Positions 17,365 through 26,708 are shown, counted from the stretch's first letter. The stretch is DNA of 64,000 bases from Cupriavidus sp. D39 (GCF_026627925.1 NZ_JAPNLE010000009.1:4464001-4528000); one strand, 5' to 3'. Notes: generated by a model from the letters alone, not told the origin. Numbers and translations: made by a program.

Positions 17365-18462
17365 TCAGTCGCTCGGGCCCGGGCGGTCCGGGAACGCCTC
17401 TTCCAGTGTCAGTACCGTGCCCGTCAGGCTGCCTTCATAGCCGGGCAGGGCGTCCACCACCTGCCGGAAACCGGCGCTCCTGAGTGCCGCCACGGCGCCG
17501 GCCAGCGTCGGGCTTTGCAGGCGCTCCCGCTCGATCACAAAGAAATACCGTTCTTTGAGCACCGGCACGAAATCCAGCCCGAAGCGGCGCGCCGCGGTTT
17601 CCACGCCGAATCCCGCATCCGCCATGCCGCTGCCGATATAGGCGGCCACCGCGGCATGGGTGAACTCGCCATTGCTGTAACCCTCGATGCGCCCGCTGTC
17701 GATGCCGCGCGCCTTGAGCATCAGATCCAGCAGCAGCCGCGTGCCGGAGCCGGTCTGGCGGTTGACGAAGCGCACATCGGCGCGGCAGAGATCTTGCAGC
17801 GTGGTGACCTGCTTCGGATTGCCGGGGCGCACGAAGATGCCCTGCGAGCGAACCGCCAGCTGGATCAGGCAATGGGTCTCGGGGCGAATCCACGTGGCAA
17901 AGCTCGCCAGCATTTCCCCCTCGAATTCGCCGATCGGCACGTGGAAGCCGGCAATGTCGCAGGCACCTTGCGCAAGTGCTGCAACCGCCTCAAGGCTGCC
18001 GCAGTACTTCAGGTCGTGGCGCACCTGGTGCGCCTCCAGGAAGTCATGCAGCGCCGCCACCGCGAAGCCATGGCTGGCGTGCAGGCGCAGCGTGGGGCCC
18101 GGCTGGTCGACCAGTTTCTTCAGTTCGATTTCCAGTTCCGATGCCAGGCTTTCCAGCGTGGGGGAGAGCCGCGCGGCAATGCGCTTGCTGGCCCACACCA
18201 GTTGCTGCGCCAGCGGCGAGAGCGCGCTGCCGCGCCCGCGGGTCTTGGCAATCAGCGCGCCGCCGAACAGGGTTTGCGCGTCGCGCAGGATGCCCCAGGC
18301 GTAGCGGTAGGACAGGCCGGTGGCCTGCGCCGACTGGCTGATGCTGCCTGTGCGCTCGATATGCCCGAGCAAGGCCACCAGGCGGGACACGTCGAGTGGG
18401 GCGCTGGCGGCATCGCTGTCGTCGCGGATTTGGAGGTGGGGCAGGATCGAGATGCGAATCAT
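17365..18462 (-). CDS. fdsR: Formate dehydrogenase regulator, ModE-like HTH plus binding-protein domain
   Basis: 365 residues from ATG 18462. Residues about 25-95 form a ModE-type winged helix (LVALLGHIERTGSISQSAQA, GLSYRYAWGILRDA, then a G-R-G wing and LSPLAQQLV), closely like the HTH of modE at 47968. Residues about 120-355 resemble a substrate-binding-protein fold (LRLHASHGFAVAAL, DIAGFHVPIGE, VNRQTGSGTRLLLDLML, GMADAGFGVETAA). A divergent regulatory gene, fdsR, is known beside fdsGBACD in Cupriavidus necator, and I assign this gene by position and architecture. The ligand domain may sense formate, molybdate or another anion. A candidate operator overlaps its own start codon, suggesting autoregulation. 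Confidence 0.82.
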   Translation of the reverse strand: MIRISILPHLQIRDDSDAASAPLDVSRLVALLGHIERTGSISQSAQATGLSYRYAWGILRDAQTLFGGALIAKTRGRGSALSPLAQQLVWASKRIAARLSPTLESLASELEIELKKLVDQPGPTLRLHASHGFAVAALHDFLEAHQVRHDLKYCGSLEAVAALAQGACDIAGFHVPIGEFEGEMLASFATWIRPETHCLIQLAVRSQGIFVRPGNPKQVTTLQDLCRADVRFVNRQTGSGTRLLLDLMLKARGIDSGRIEGYSNGEFTHAAVAAYIGSGMADAGFGVETAARRFGLDFVPVLKERYFFVIERERLQSPTLAGAVAALRSAGFRQVVDALPGYEGSLTGTVLTLEEAFPDRPGPSD

Positions 18463-18480
18463 ATGAGAAAAATAGCATAT
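18461..18480. promoter_or_regulatory. Candidate FdsR operator A
   Basis: The 20-base site ATATGAGAAAAATAGCATAT differs at one position from the site at 18591-18610. It includes the first two bases of the fdsR start codon region, so protein bound here would block fdsR translation or transcription. ATAT half-sites sit at both ends, as in ModE boxes. Confidence 0.6.
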
Positions 18481-18590
18481 TGCTCGAACGCGGCCAACTG
18501 CCTATAGTCCGCTCAAAGAGGCATAGCACCCGGGAATAGCTAGCTTAGCTGGCCAGCCGAGATGGGGAATGCCCAGTCAGAGCCCCCGAT

Positions 18591-18610
18591 ATATGAAAAA
18601 AATAGCATAT
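18591..18610. promoter_or_regulatory. Candidate FdsR operator B
   Basis: ATATGAAAAAAATAGCATAT, 19 of 20 bases identical to site A and 110 bases nearer fdsG. It is preceded by AT and followed by AACGCGG, so its outer parts (ATATAT...ATATAACGCGG) match the modA box at 52402-52424, though with a longer spacer. It lies about 140 bases before fdsG and could overlap the fds promoter. Confidence 0.65.
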
Positions 18611-18749
18611 AACGCGGCCGCCGTAACACGGTGTGCCGCGCCCCGCAGCCAATCCTGGCAAGACGCGCAAGCCAATGCGCCACACCGTCTGCCGCTGGCG
18701 TTGCGCTTTGGCGCTTGCGCCGGCCCGTGCTGCGCCACCAGGAGACACG

Positions 18750-19271
18750 ATGTCTGATTCAGCCGCCAAATCAGCCGCTAATGCCGTGCGCGACCCGGTC
18801 GCCCGCATTGTGGCCGCGCGCCGCGATATGCCGGGCGCCTTGCTGCCCATCCTCTATGAGATCCAGGATACGGTGGGCTACGTGCCCGCCGACGCCCTGC
18901 CCGAGATTGCGCGCGCGCTCAACCTGTCGCGCGCCGAAGTGCATGGCGTGGTGACCTTCTATCATCACTTTCGCGATAGCAAGCCGGGCCGGCACGTGGT
19001 CCAGGTCTGCCGCGCGGAAGCGTGCCAGTCGGTTGGCAGCGAGGCCCTTGCCGCGCACGCCGAGCGCGCGCTGGGCTGCGGATTTCATGAAACCACCGCC
19101 GATGGCGAATTCACGCTCGAGCCGGTGTACTGCCTCGGCCAGTGCGCCTGTGGCCCGGCCGTGATGATCGATGGGCTTCTGGCCGGCCGCGTCACGCCGC
19201 AGCGCTTCGATGCCTTGATCAAAGCCTGCGCCGATACCGCCCAGGACCAGGCAGCGGAGGTGCCGGCATGA
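18750..19271 (+). CDS. fdsG: NAD-linked formate dehydrogenase gamma subunit
   Basis: 173 residues from ATG 18750, with CAGGAG eight bases upstream. It belongs to the NuoE-like [2Fe-2S] family. An N-terminal helical part (MPGALLPILYEIQDTVGYVP) is followed by VVTFYHHFRDSKPG and a thioredoxin-like domain with VCRAEACQSVGSEAL and YCLGQCACGPAVMIDG, which supply the cluster cysteines. In the soluble FdsABG complex it passes electrons between FdsA and FdsB. Its stop overlaps the fdsB start (ATGA). First gene of the operon behind the two FdsR-like sites. Confidence 0.95.
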   Translation: MSDSAAKSAANAVRDPVARIVAARRDMPGALLPILYEIQDTVGYVPADALPEIARALNLSRAEVHGVVTFYHHFRDSKPGRHVVQVCRAEACQSVGSEALAAHAERALGCGFHETTADGEFTLEPVYCLGQCACGPAVMIDGLLAGRVTPQRFDALIKACADTAQDQAAEVPA

Positions 19272-20821
19272 GCATCACCGTTTTCGTACCCCGCGATTCC
19301 AGCGCGCTGGCCATGGGCGCCGACGCGGTGGCCCGCGCCATCTCGCGTGAGGCCGCCGCACGTGGCGCCAGCGTCGAGCTGGTGCGCAACGGCTCGCGCG
19401 GCATGTTCTGGCTCGAGCCGCTGGTCGAGGTGCAGACCGCCGCCGGGCGCGTGGCCTACGGCCCGGTTGCGCCGGAAGATGTCGCCGCGCTGTTCGATGC
19501 GGATTTCCTGGCCGGTGGCGAGCACGCGCTGGCGCTTGGGCTCACCGAGGAAATCTCGTTCCTCAAGGGCCAGGAGCGCCTGACCTTTGCCCGCATGGGC
19601 ATCACCGATCCGCTCTCGCTCGCCGACTACATTGCGCACGATGGCTACGCCGGCCTGACCCGCGCGCTGGCGCTGGACGGCGCGCAGATCGTGCGCGAGG
19701 TGACCGATTCCGGTTTGCGCGGGCGCGGCGGCGCGGCGTTTCCCACGGGCATCAAGTGGCAGACGGTGCTGAACGCGCAGTCGGCCACCAAGTACGTGGT
19801 CTGCAATGCCGACGAGGGTGACTCCGGCACCTTCTCAGACCGCATGGTGATGGAAGGCGACCCGTTCATGCTGATCGAAGGCATGACCATCGCCGGCCTC
19901 GCTGTCGGCGCGGAGCATGGCTATATCTACGTGCGCTCGGAGTACCCGCACGCTATCGCCGTGCTGGAAGCCGCCATCGGCGTTGCGCAGGCGGCCGGCT
20001 GGCTGGGCGACGATATCCGCGGCAGCGGCCGGCGCTTCCAACTGGAAGTGCGCAAGGGTGCCGGCGCCTATGTGTGCGGCGAGGAAACCGCGCTGCTGGA
20101 GAGCCTGGAGGGCAAGCGCGGCGTGGTGCGCGCCAAGCCGCCGCTGCCGGCCATCGAAGGGCTGTTCGGCAAGCCCACCATCATCAACAACGTGATCTCG
20201 CTGGCCACCGTGCCGGTGATCCTGGCGCGCGGCGCGCAGTACTACCGCGACTTCGGCATGGGCCGCTCGCGCGGCACGCTTCCGTTCCAGATCGCCGGCA
20301 ATGTGCGGCAGGGCGGGCTGGTGGAGAAAGCCTTCGGCGTGACGCTGCGTGAACTGCTGGAGGACTACGGGCAGGGCACGCGCAGCGGTCGGGCGATCCG
20401 CGCGGTACAGGTGGGTGGTCCGCTGGGCGCCTACCTGCCGGTCTCGCGGCTGGATACGCCGATGGACTATGAAGCGTTCGCGGCCTTTGGCGCGGTGCTG
20501 GGCCACGGCGGCATCGTGGTGTTCGACGACACCGTCGACATGGCCAAGCAGGCGCGCTACGCGATGGCGTTCTGCGCCATCGAATCCTGCGGCAAGTGCA
20601 CGCCGTGCCGGATCGGCTCCACGCGCGGCGTCGAGGTGATCGACAAGATCATCGCGGGCGACCAGCCGGTGAAGCACGTCAAGCTGGTGCGCGACCTGTG
20701 CGACACCATGCTGGGCGGATCGCTGTGCGCCATGGGCGGCATGACGCCCTACCCGGTGCTGTCGGCGCTCGACGAGTTTCCGGAAGATTTCGGCGTGGCC
20801 GTGCCAGCCAAGGCTGCCTGA
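19268..20821 (+). CDS. fdsB: NAD-linked formate dehydrogenase beta subunit
   Basis: 517 residues from ATG 19268, overlapping fdsG by four bases. It resembles NuoF/HoxF: an N-terminal thioredoxin-like part, then GLRGRGGAAFPTGIKW (NADH site), NADEGDSGTF and GAGAYVCGEETALLESLEG (FMN site), and the [4Fe-4S] binding motif ESCGKCTPCRIG near the C-terminus. It reduces NAD+ with electrons from formate oxidation. The upstream in-frame extension has shadow composition and is excluded. About 90 bases separate it from fdsA, longer than the other joints in this operon. Confidence 0.95.
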   Translation: MSITVFVPRDSSALAMGADAVARAISREAAARGASVELVRNGSRGMFWLEPLVEVQTAAGRVAYGPVAPEDVAALFDADFLAGGEHALALGLTEEISFLKGQERLTFARMGITDPLSLADYIAHDGYAGLTRALALDGAQIVREVTDSGLRGRGGAAFPTGIKWQTVLNAQSATKYVVCNADEGDSGTFSDRMVMEGDPFMLIEGMTIAGLAVGAEHGYIYVRSEYPHAIAVLEAAIGVAQAAGWLGDDIRGSGRRFQLEVRKGAGAYVCGEETALLESLEGKRGVVRAKPPLPAIEGLFGKPTIINNVISLATVPVILARGAQYYRDFGMGRSRGTLPFQIAGNVRQGGLVEKAFGVTLRELLEDYGQGTRSGRAIRAVQVGGPLGAYLPVSRLDTPMDYEAFAAFGAVLGHGGIVVFDDTVDMAKQARYAMAFCAIESCGKCTPCRIGSTRGVEVIDKIIAGDQPVKHVKLVRDLCDTMLGGSLCAMGGMTPYPVLSALDEFPEDFGVAVPAKAA

Positions 20822-20911
20822 ACCCAGCGCAACGGCACATCGAACCGGCGCAGCCTCAGCGCCCCTCTGAATCACCAGTACGCGGCCCCCGGGCCGCAGC
20901 GGGAGTCCGTC

Positions 20912-23766
20912 TTGAACACACGCAATGAAATCGACTACGGTACGCCGGCCAGCGATGCGCAACAGCAGGTCACCCTTGAGATCGACGGCGTCGACGTGAC
21001 CGTGCCCGCCGGCACCTCGCTGATGCGGGCCGCCGTGCAAGCCGGTGTGAACGTACCCAAGCTGTGCGCCACCGACAGCCTCAAGTCCTTCGGCTCGTGC
21101 CGCCTGTGCCTGGTCGAGATCGAAGGACGGCGCGGCTTCCCCGCCTCCTGCACCACGCCGGCCGAAGCCGGCATGAAGGTGAGGACCCAGACCGACAAGC
21201 TGGCCGACCTGCGCCGCGGCGTGATGGAGCTGTATATCTCCGACCACCCGCTGGACTGCCTGACTTGTCCCACCAACGGCAACTGCGAGCTGCAGGACAT
21301 GGCCGGCGTGGTGGGCCTGCGCGAGGTGCGCTACGGCTACGACGGCGCTAACCATCGCGCCGAGGCCAAGGACGAGTCCAACTCGTACTTTACCTACGAT
21401 CCCTCCAAGTGCATCGTGTGCAACCGCTGCGTGCGGGCCTGCGAGGAAACCCAGGGCACCTTCGCGCTCACCATCAGCGGCCGCGGCTTCGATTCGCGCG
21501 TGACGGCGGGGCAGGGCGACAGCTTCATGGATTCCGACTGCGTGTCGTGCGGCGCCTGCGTGCAGGCTTGCCCTACCGCCACGCTGGCCGAGACCTCCAT
21601 CATCCGCATGGGCCAGCCCGAGCACAGCAAGGTCACCACCTGCGCCTACTGCGGCGTGGGCTGTGCCTTCAAGGCGGAGATGAAGGGCAATGAAGTGGTG
21701 CGCATGGTGCCGTACAAGAACGGCCAGGCCAACGAGGGCCACTCGTGCGTGAAGGGTCGTTTCGCCTTTGGCTACGCGACCCACAAGGACCGCATCCTGA
21801 ACCCGATGATCCGCGCCAGGATCACCGATCCGTGGCGTGAAGTGTCGTGGGAGGAGGCGATCAGCTACGCAGCCTCGGAGTTCAAGCGCATCCAGGCCAA
21901 GCATGGCCGGGACTCCATCGGGGGCATCGTGTCCTCGCGCTGTACCAACGAGGAAGGCTACCTGGTGCAAAAGCTGGTGCGCGCCGCCTTCGGCAACAAC
22001 AACGTCGATACCTGCGCGCGTGTTTGCCACTCGCCCACCGGCTACGGCCTCAAGCAGACGCTGGGCGAATCCGCCGGCACGCAGACCTTCCGCTCGGTGG
22101 AGAAGGCCGACGTCATCATGGTGATGGGCGCCAACCCCACCGACGGCCATCCCGTGTTTGCCTCGCGCATGAAGAAGCGCCTGCGCGCCGGCGCCAAGCT
22201 GATCGTGATCGATCCGCGCCGCATCGACCTGGTGGATTCGCCGCACGTGCGTGCCGACTTCCACCTGCAACTGCGTCCCGGCACCAATGTGGCCGTAGTG
22301 ACCTCGATGGCGCATGTGATCGTCAGCGAGGGCCTGATGGCCGAATCGTTTATCGCCGAGCGCTGCGAGGACCGTGCGTTCCAGCAGTGGCGCGACTTTG
22401 TCATGCTGCCGGAGAACTCGCCGGAAGCGATGGCCGAGATCACCGGCATCCCCGCCGAGCAACTGCGCGGCGCGGCACGCCTGTACGCCACCGGCGGCAA
22501 TGCCGCGATCTACTACGGCCTGGGCGTGACCGAGCATGCGCAAGGTTCGACGACAGTGATGGGCATCGCCAACCTCGCCATGTGCACCGGCAATATCGGC
22601 CGCGAAGGCGTGGGCGTGAACCCGCTGCGCGGGCAGAACAATGTGCAGGGCTCCTGCGATATCGGCTCGTTCCCGCACGAGCTGCCGGGCTACCGCCATG
22701 TGTCGGACTCCACCACGCGCGGCCTGTTCGAATCCGCGTGGAACGTGGAGATCAGCCCGGAACCTGGCCTGCGCATCCCCAATATGTTCGAGGCCGCGCT
22801 GTCGGGCAGCTTCATGGGCCTGTACTGCCAGGGCGAAGATATCGTGCAGTCCGACCCCAACACGCAGCACGTGTCGGCGGCGCTCTCGGCCATGGAGTGC
22901 ATCGTGGTGCAGGACATCTTCCTCAACGAGACCGCCAAGTACGCGCACGTGTTCCTGCCGGGCTCGTCGTTCCTGGAGAAGGACGGCACCTTCACCAACG
23001 CCGAGCGCCGCATTTCGCGGGTGCGCAAGGTGATGCCGCCCAAGGCCCGCTATGCCGACTGGGAAGCCACCGTGCTGCTGTCCAATGCGCTGGGCTACCC
23101 GATGGAGTACAAGCATCCGTCCGAGATCATGGACGAGATCGCGCGGCTCACGCCGACCTTCAGCGGCGTCAGCTACCAGCGGCTGGAGGAACTCGGCAGC
23201 ATCCAGTGGCCGTGCAACGACGCCGCGCCCGAGGGCACGCCGACCATGCACATCGACGCCTTCGTGCGCGGCAAGGGCAAGTTCATCATCACCCGCTACG
23301 TGCCCACGGCTGAGCGCGTGAATCGCAAGTTCCCGCTGATTCTCACTACCGGGCGCATCCTGTCGCAGTACAACGTGGGCGCCCAGACGCGCCGCACCGA
23401 CAACGTGATGTGGCACGACGAGGACCGCTTGGAGATCCATCCGCACGATGCCGAGGAACGTGGCATCAAGGACGGCGACTGGGTCGGCGTGCAGAGCCGC
23501 GCGGGGAAACCGTGCTGCGCGCCATCGTCAGCGAGCGCATGCAGCCGGGCGTGGTGTACACCACCTTCCACTTCCCCGAGTCCGGCGCGAATGTGATCAC
23601 CACCGATAACTCGGACTGGGCCACCAACTGCCCCGAGTACAAGGTCACCGCGGTGCAGGTCATGCCGGTGGCGCAGCCCTCTGAATGGCAGCGCCAGTAT
23701 CGCGACTTCCACGAGCAGCAGATGCAATTGCTGCAGGCGGCCGGCGCTGAGGCGGGGTCGGCATGA
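20912..23766 (+). pseudogene. fdsA: Formate dehydrogenase alpha subunit, frameshifted as sequenced (TTG start)
   Basis: Catalytic Mo-bisMGD subunit. TTG 20912 follows GGGAG and gives MNTRNEIDYGTPASDAQQQV. Residues about 52-80 bind [2Fe-2S]. HPLDCLTCPTNGNCELQ is the His/Cys cluster site. CIVCNRCVRACEE (167) and CVSCGACVQACP (210) are ferredoxin-type sites, and CAYCGVGC (244) is the Mo-domain cluster. The active-site Cys372-His373 pair sits in VCHSPTGYG. At the G4 run 23503-23506 the frame shifts. The true C-terminus (VLRAIVSERMQPGVVYTTFH to QLLQAAGAEAGSA) continues in another frame to 23766. One extra G gives 951 residues, the normal FdsA size. All cofactor residues are intact, so a sequencing error is more likely than loss of the enzyme. 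Confidence 0.93.
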
Positions 23767-24635
23767 CACTCTGCGAACTCGCCATGGCCAGGTCCGATGC
23801 GGCGGCGCCTTGCAGCGATGCCGAGCCGCCCACGCACAGCACCTTCGCCGTCAGCCGCTGCCGCCTGGGCGAGCTGGCGCTGGAGGACGACGAGATCGCC
23901 GAGGAAGTGCCGGTCGCGCTCGAGTACAACGGCATCTCGCACGCGGTCATGCTGGCGTCTCCGGCAGACCTTGAAGACTTCGCGCTGGGCTTCAGCCTGA
24001 GCGAAGGGCTGGTGGCCAGCCCGCGCGACGTCTATGAAATCGACACCGAGGTTCGCCCCGAAGGCATCGCGGTGAAGCTGCGCATCGCTGCGCAAGCCTT
24101 CGCCGCGCTCAAGGACCGCCGCCGCGCCATGGCGGGCCGCACCGGCTGCGGCCTGTGCGGCACCGAATCGCTGCAGGAAGTCATGCGCGCGCCGGCGCCG
24201 GTGAGTAGCAGCGCCAGCTTCAGCGACGAGGTGCTGTACGCCGCGTTCGCGCAGTTGCAGACCCGGCAGGAACTGCTGCGCCACACCGGCTCCACGCACG
24301 CCGCCGCCTGGCTGCGCGCCGACGGCCAGGTGGCGCTGGTCCGTGAAGACGTGGGCCGCCACAACGCGCTCGACAAACTGATCGGCGCGCTGGCGCGCGG
24401 CGGCGAAGACCGCTCGCGCGGCGCCGTGCTGGTGACCAGCCGCGCCAGCTACGAAATGGTCCTGAAGACCGCCAGCGCCGGCGTTGGCATGCTGGCCGCC
24501 GTCTCCGGCCCGACCGCGCTCGCGGTACGTCTGGCGATCGATGCCGGCGTCACGCTGGCCGGCTTTGTGCGCGCGGGCCGCCACGTGGTCTACTCTCACC
24601 CCCAACGTTTGCACAGCAGGACGGAACAGGCATGA
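23763..24635 (+). CDS. fdsC: FdhD-type sulfurtransferase for formate dehydrogenase
   Basis: 290 residues from ATG 23763, overlapping the fdsA stop by four bases. It is FdhD-like: ISHAVMLASPADLEDFALGF near the N-terminus, the GCGLCG cysteine motif near 128 on a mobile loop, then VREDVGRHNALDKLIG and LVTSRASYEMVLKTASAGV. FdhD proteins bind the bis-MGD cofactor and deliver sulfur from a desulfurase to the molybdenum, which formate dehydrogenases require. The placement between fdsA and fdsD is the known fdsGBACD order. No oddity seen. Confidence 0.93.
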   Translation: MTLCELAMARSDAAAPCSDAEPPTHSTFAVSRCRLGELALEDDEIAEEVPVALEYNGISHAVMLASPADLEDFALGFSLSEGLVASPRDVYEIDTEVRPEGIAVKLRIAAQAFAALKDRRRAMAGRTGCGLCGTESLQEVMRAPAPVSSSASFSDEVLYAAFAQLQTRQELLRHTGSTHAAAWLRADGQVALVREDVGRHNALDKLIGALARGGEDRSRGAVLVTSRASYEMVLKTASAGVGMLAAVSGPTALAVRLAIDAGVTLAGFVRAGRHVVYSHPQRLHSRTEQA

Positions 24636-24856
24636 ACTCCGACAACCTCGTCAAGATGGCGAACCAGATCGGCACCTTCTTCGAAGCCATGCCGGACCGT
24701 GAGGAAGCCGTGGCGGATATCGCCGGCCATATCAAGCGCTTCTGGGAGCCGCGCATGCGGCGCGCATTGCTGGAGCGGCTGGACGGTGGCGAGGATGCCG
24801 GGCTGGACGAGATCGTGCTGCTGGCGGTGACGCGGCATCGCGCGTTGCTGCAGTGA
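24632..24856 (+). CDS. fdsD: Formate dehydrogenase delta subunit
   Basis: 74 residues from ATG 24632, overlapping fdsC by four bases (ATGA). The sequence (MNSDNLVKMANQIGTFFEAM, HIKRFWEPRMRRALLERL) is typical FdsD: a small, helical, soluble protein needed for an active formate dehydrogenase, probably in maturation with FdsC. It is the last gene of the operon. The gene-free palindromic element starts about 110 bases downstream. Confidence 0.93.
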   Translation: MNSDNLVKMANQIGTFFEAMPDREEAVADIAGHIKRFWEPRMRRALLERLDGGEDAGLDEIVLLAVTRHRALLQ

Positions 24857-24918
24857 GGTGATTATTCGCGCTTTCAGCGCTGGATTATTTTCAGGCTGAC
24901 AGGCTGACATGGGGCTTG

Positions 24919-24997
24919 GGTGGGCGGTGTTTTAAAGCTTCTAGCTGCTGATGCAGAATAGCGTGAGTGGGCGGTGTTTTAGCGCTTCTAGCTGCTG
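24919..24997. repeat. 50-base direct repeat at edge of palindrome
   Basis: GGGCGGTGTTTTA followed by GCTTCTAGCTGCTG occurs at about 24922-24950 and again at 24969-24997, 50 bases apart. The second copy is the outer end of the large inverted repeat at 24969-25695. The first copy shows that this terminus was duplicated. Confidence 0.7.
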
Positions 24998-25695
24998 GCG
25001 CGGCTGTACGGTGTTGCCGTTTTAGAACGTGTGAGATGTCACTTTTCTTTACTCGTAAAGAAAAGTGACCAAAAAAGCGATCCTTGCAGGAGGCTGGCGT
25101 GGCGTCATTGGGGACCCCAATGGTTTCGTCGTCGGGCCCCGGGTTCTAGTGGACTCGTGCCGTTACCAGTTTAGACCACCACGACTCAGCCAATGCCCAG
25201 GGATTCGTGGTGGTCCCCCGGTAGCTGTCACCACTTGCTTCAAGCCGTCTGTCGCTCGCGGCGCGGGCGGCCACGAAGTTGCAGGCGTCCCGTTTTCGTC
25301 GTGGGCGCGGTGGCACTGCCGAAATAGTTCTGAGGGATTCACCACCGCGCCCACCCCACCACGAAACCATCACGGCGTGATATATCTTGATGCTCCGATC
25401 TGGTAGCGGCAGATGGGCGAATGGGCAGGGATGCTACTACCGGGGGCCTCACCACGAAACCAGCGTCATTAATAGGATCGTGGCCATTTAAATCGGTAAC
25501 GGCACGAGTGAATTAAAACCCGGGGCCTGACGACGAAACCATTGGGGTCCCCAATGACGCCACGCCAGCCTCCTGCAAGGATCGCTTTCTTTGGTCACTT
25601 TTCTTTACGAGTAAAGAAAAGTGACATCTCACACGTTCTAAAACGGCCAACACCGTACAGCCGCGCCAGCAGCTAGAAGCGCTAAAACACCGCCC
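24969..25695. repeat. Nested 727-bp palindromic element
   Basis: Two inverted arms of about 205 bases (24969-25172 and 25490-25695), roughly 95% identical by eye, enclose about 317 bases that are themselves nested inverted repeats. A TTCGT(G/C)GTGG-type motif occurs six times, three forward (near 25122, 25203, 25294) then three reversed (near 25345, 25442, 25520). They pair as concentric stems, for example CCCCCGGTAG with CTACCGGGGG. Each arm also holds a self-complementary TCACTTTTCTTTAC/GTAAAGAAAAGTGA hairpin and CATTGGGGACCCCAATG. No protein is encoded. It lies between the convergent fds operon and the GT51 gene, so it could end both transcripts. Confidence 0.85.
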
Positions 25696-25710
25696 CCATC
25701 CACCACACCT

Positions 25711-26406
25711 CTACCGCAACCGCAAAGGCTCCAGCAGCGCCGCATCATATTGCCCGCGATCAATGCGCCCCAACTCCAGCATCCGCAGCAAGATATAAGC
25801 CTGCCGCTGCCGCGCCCGCCGCGGATTGACCACAGGATTATTAGCGGAAGGCGCCTTGGGCAACCCAGCCAGCATCGCGCATTCAGCCAGCGTCAGCTCA
25901 GCCACCGGCTTGCCAAAGTAAGTCTCGGCAGCCTCAGCAAAGCCATAGGCTCCCTGCCCAAGGTAGACCTTGTTCATATAGAGCTCCAGGATCTCGTCCT
26001 TGCTCATGGCGTGCTCGATGCGGTAAGCCAGCAGCACTTCGTACAGCTTGCGGGTATAGGTCTTCTCGCGCGAGAGGAAGAAATTGCGTGCCACCTGCAT
26101 GGTGATGGTGGAGGCGCCCTGCGACAGCTCGTCGGACAGGTTGGCCACGCCGGCGCGGATCACGCCGACATAGTCGATGCCGTCGTGCAGGTAGAAGCGG
26201 TCATCCTCGATGGCCACCACCGCCTGCGTGAGCTTGGGCGGTATCTGGCCGATGGGGACATAGCCGGGTGACTGGCGGAAGGTGGTGAGCGCATCCAGCG
26301 TGGGCAACTGGCGCTGAGCGACGAGTACGGCCAGCGTGCCGAGCAGGGCTACACCCAGCATCAGCACCACCAGCAGCTTGAGAAAATTCGACCAGAGACG
26401 TTCCAT
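25711..26406 (-). CDS. GT51-only penicillin-binding protein (PBP1-like)
   Basis: 231 residues from ATG 26406. A membrane anchor at about 8-30 is followed by a complete GT51 peptidoglycan glycosyltransferase domain: VVAIEDDRFYLHDGIDYVG (motif 1, catalytic Glu), QGASTITMQVARNFFLSREK (motif 2), RKLYEVLLAYRIE (motif 3), ILELYMNKVYLGQGAYG (motif 4) and AMLAGLPKAPS (motif 5). The protein stops 40 residues after motif 5, so the transpeptidase domain of PBP1a is absent. The sequence is closer to PBP1a than to MtgA. It may be a natural monofunctional enzyme or a trimmed PBP1a paralogue. The ribosome-binding site is weak. It would polymerise lipid II at the inner membrane. Confidence 0.82.
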   Translation of the reverse strand: MERLWSNFLKLLVVLMLGVALLGTLAVLVAQRQLPTLDALTTFRQSPGYVPIGQIPPKLTQAVVAIEDDRFYLHDGIDYVGVIRAGVANLSDELSQGASTITMQVARNFFLSREKTYTRKLYEVLLAYRIEHAMSKDEILELYMNKVYLGQGAYGFAEAAETYFGKPVAELTLAECAMLAGLPKAPSANNPVVNPRRARQRQAYILLRMLELGRIDRGQYDAALLEPLRLR

Positions 26407-26708
26407 GGGCAGTATTGTGCCAGCACGCGGCGGCCCTGCCCCGCTCTCGGGGCCACGCCATGCGGCGACGCCTGTGCGGCCAGCGTGGCGGCGAGGCAAA
26501 CGCTTGGGCTGAACCCCGTCGCACGACGCGTGGCGTAGTCCAAACAGACGATGAGCCATCCATTGCCCCCTTGTACGCTCAACGCATATTTAAGGAGTGC
26601 ACCTTAAATGGAATCTGGCGCGGGCGGTGCATCGGCTAAATGCCATTGCCATCGGCCGCGTCGTTGGCGGCGGCTGCCCCGCCGAGCGTGGACGAAGGAG
26701 GGTGACAA
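26407..26708. promoter_or_regulatory. Divergent promoter region with palindrome
   Basis: About 300 bases between the divergent GT51 gene and cysD. The clear element is ATTTAAGG-N6-CCTTAAAT at 26588-26609, a perfect 8-bp inverted repeat. A weak -10-like TATTTA overlaps its left half, with TTGCCC 18 bases further upstream. A regulator bound there could block cysD. No gene is supported here. Confidence 0.5.

Noticed and set aside
19835..23446. A 1200-codon open frame on the minus strand across fdsB and fdsA
   Set aside because: It is the mirror of the fds genes in high-GC DNA. Its composition (His, Ala, Gly, Arg, Gln) is typical of a shadow frame and all cofactor motifs are on the plus strand.
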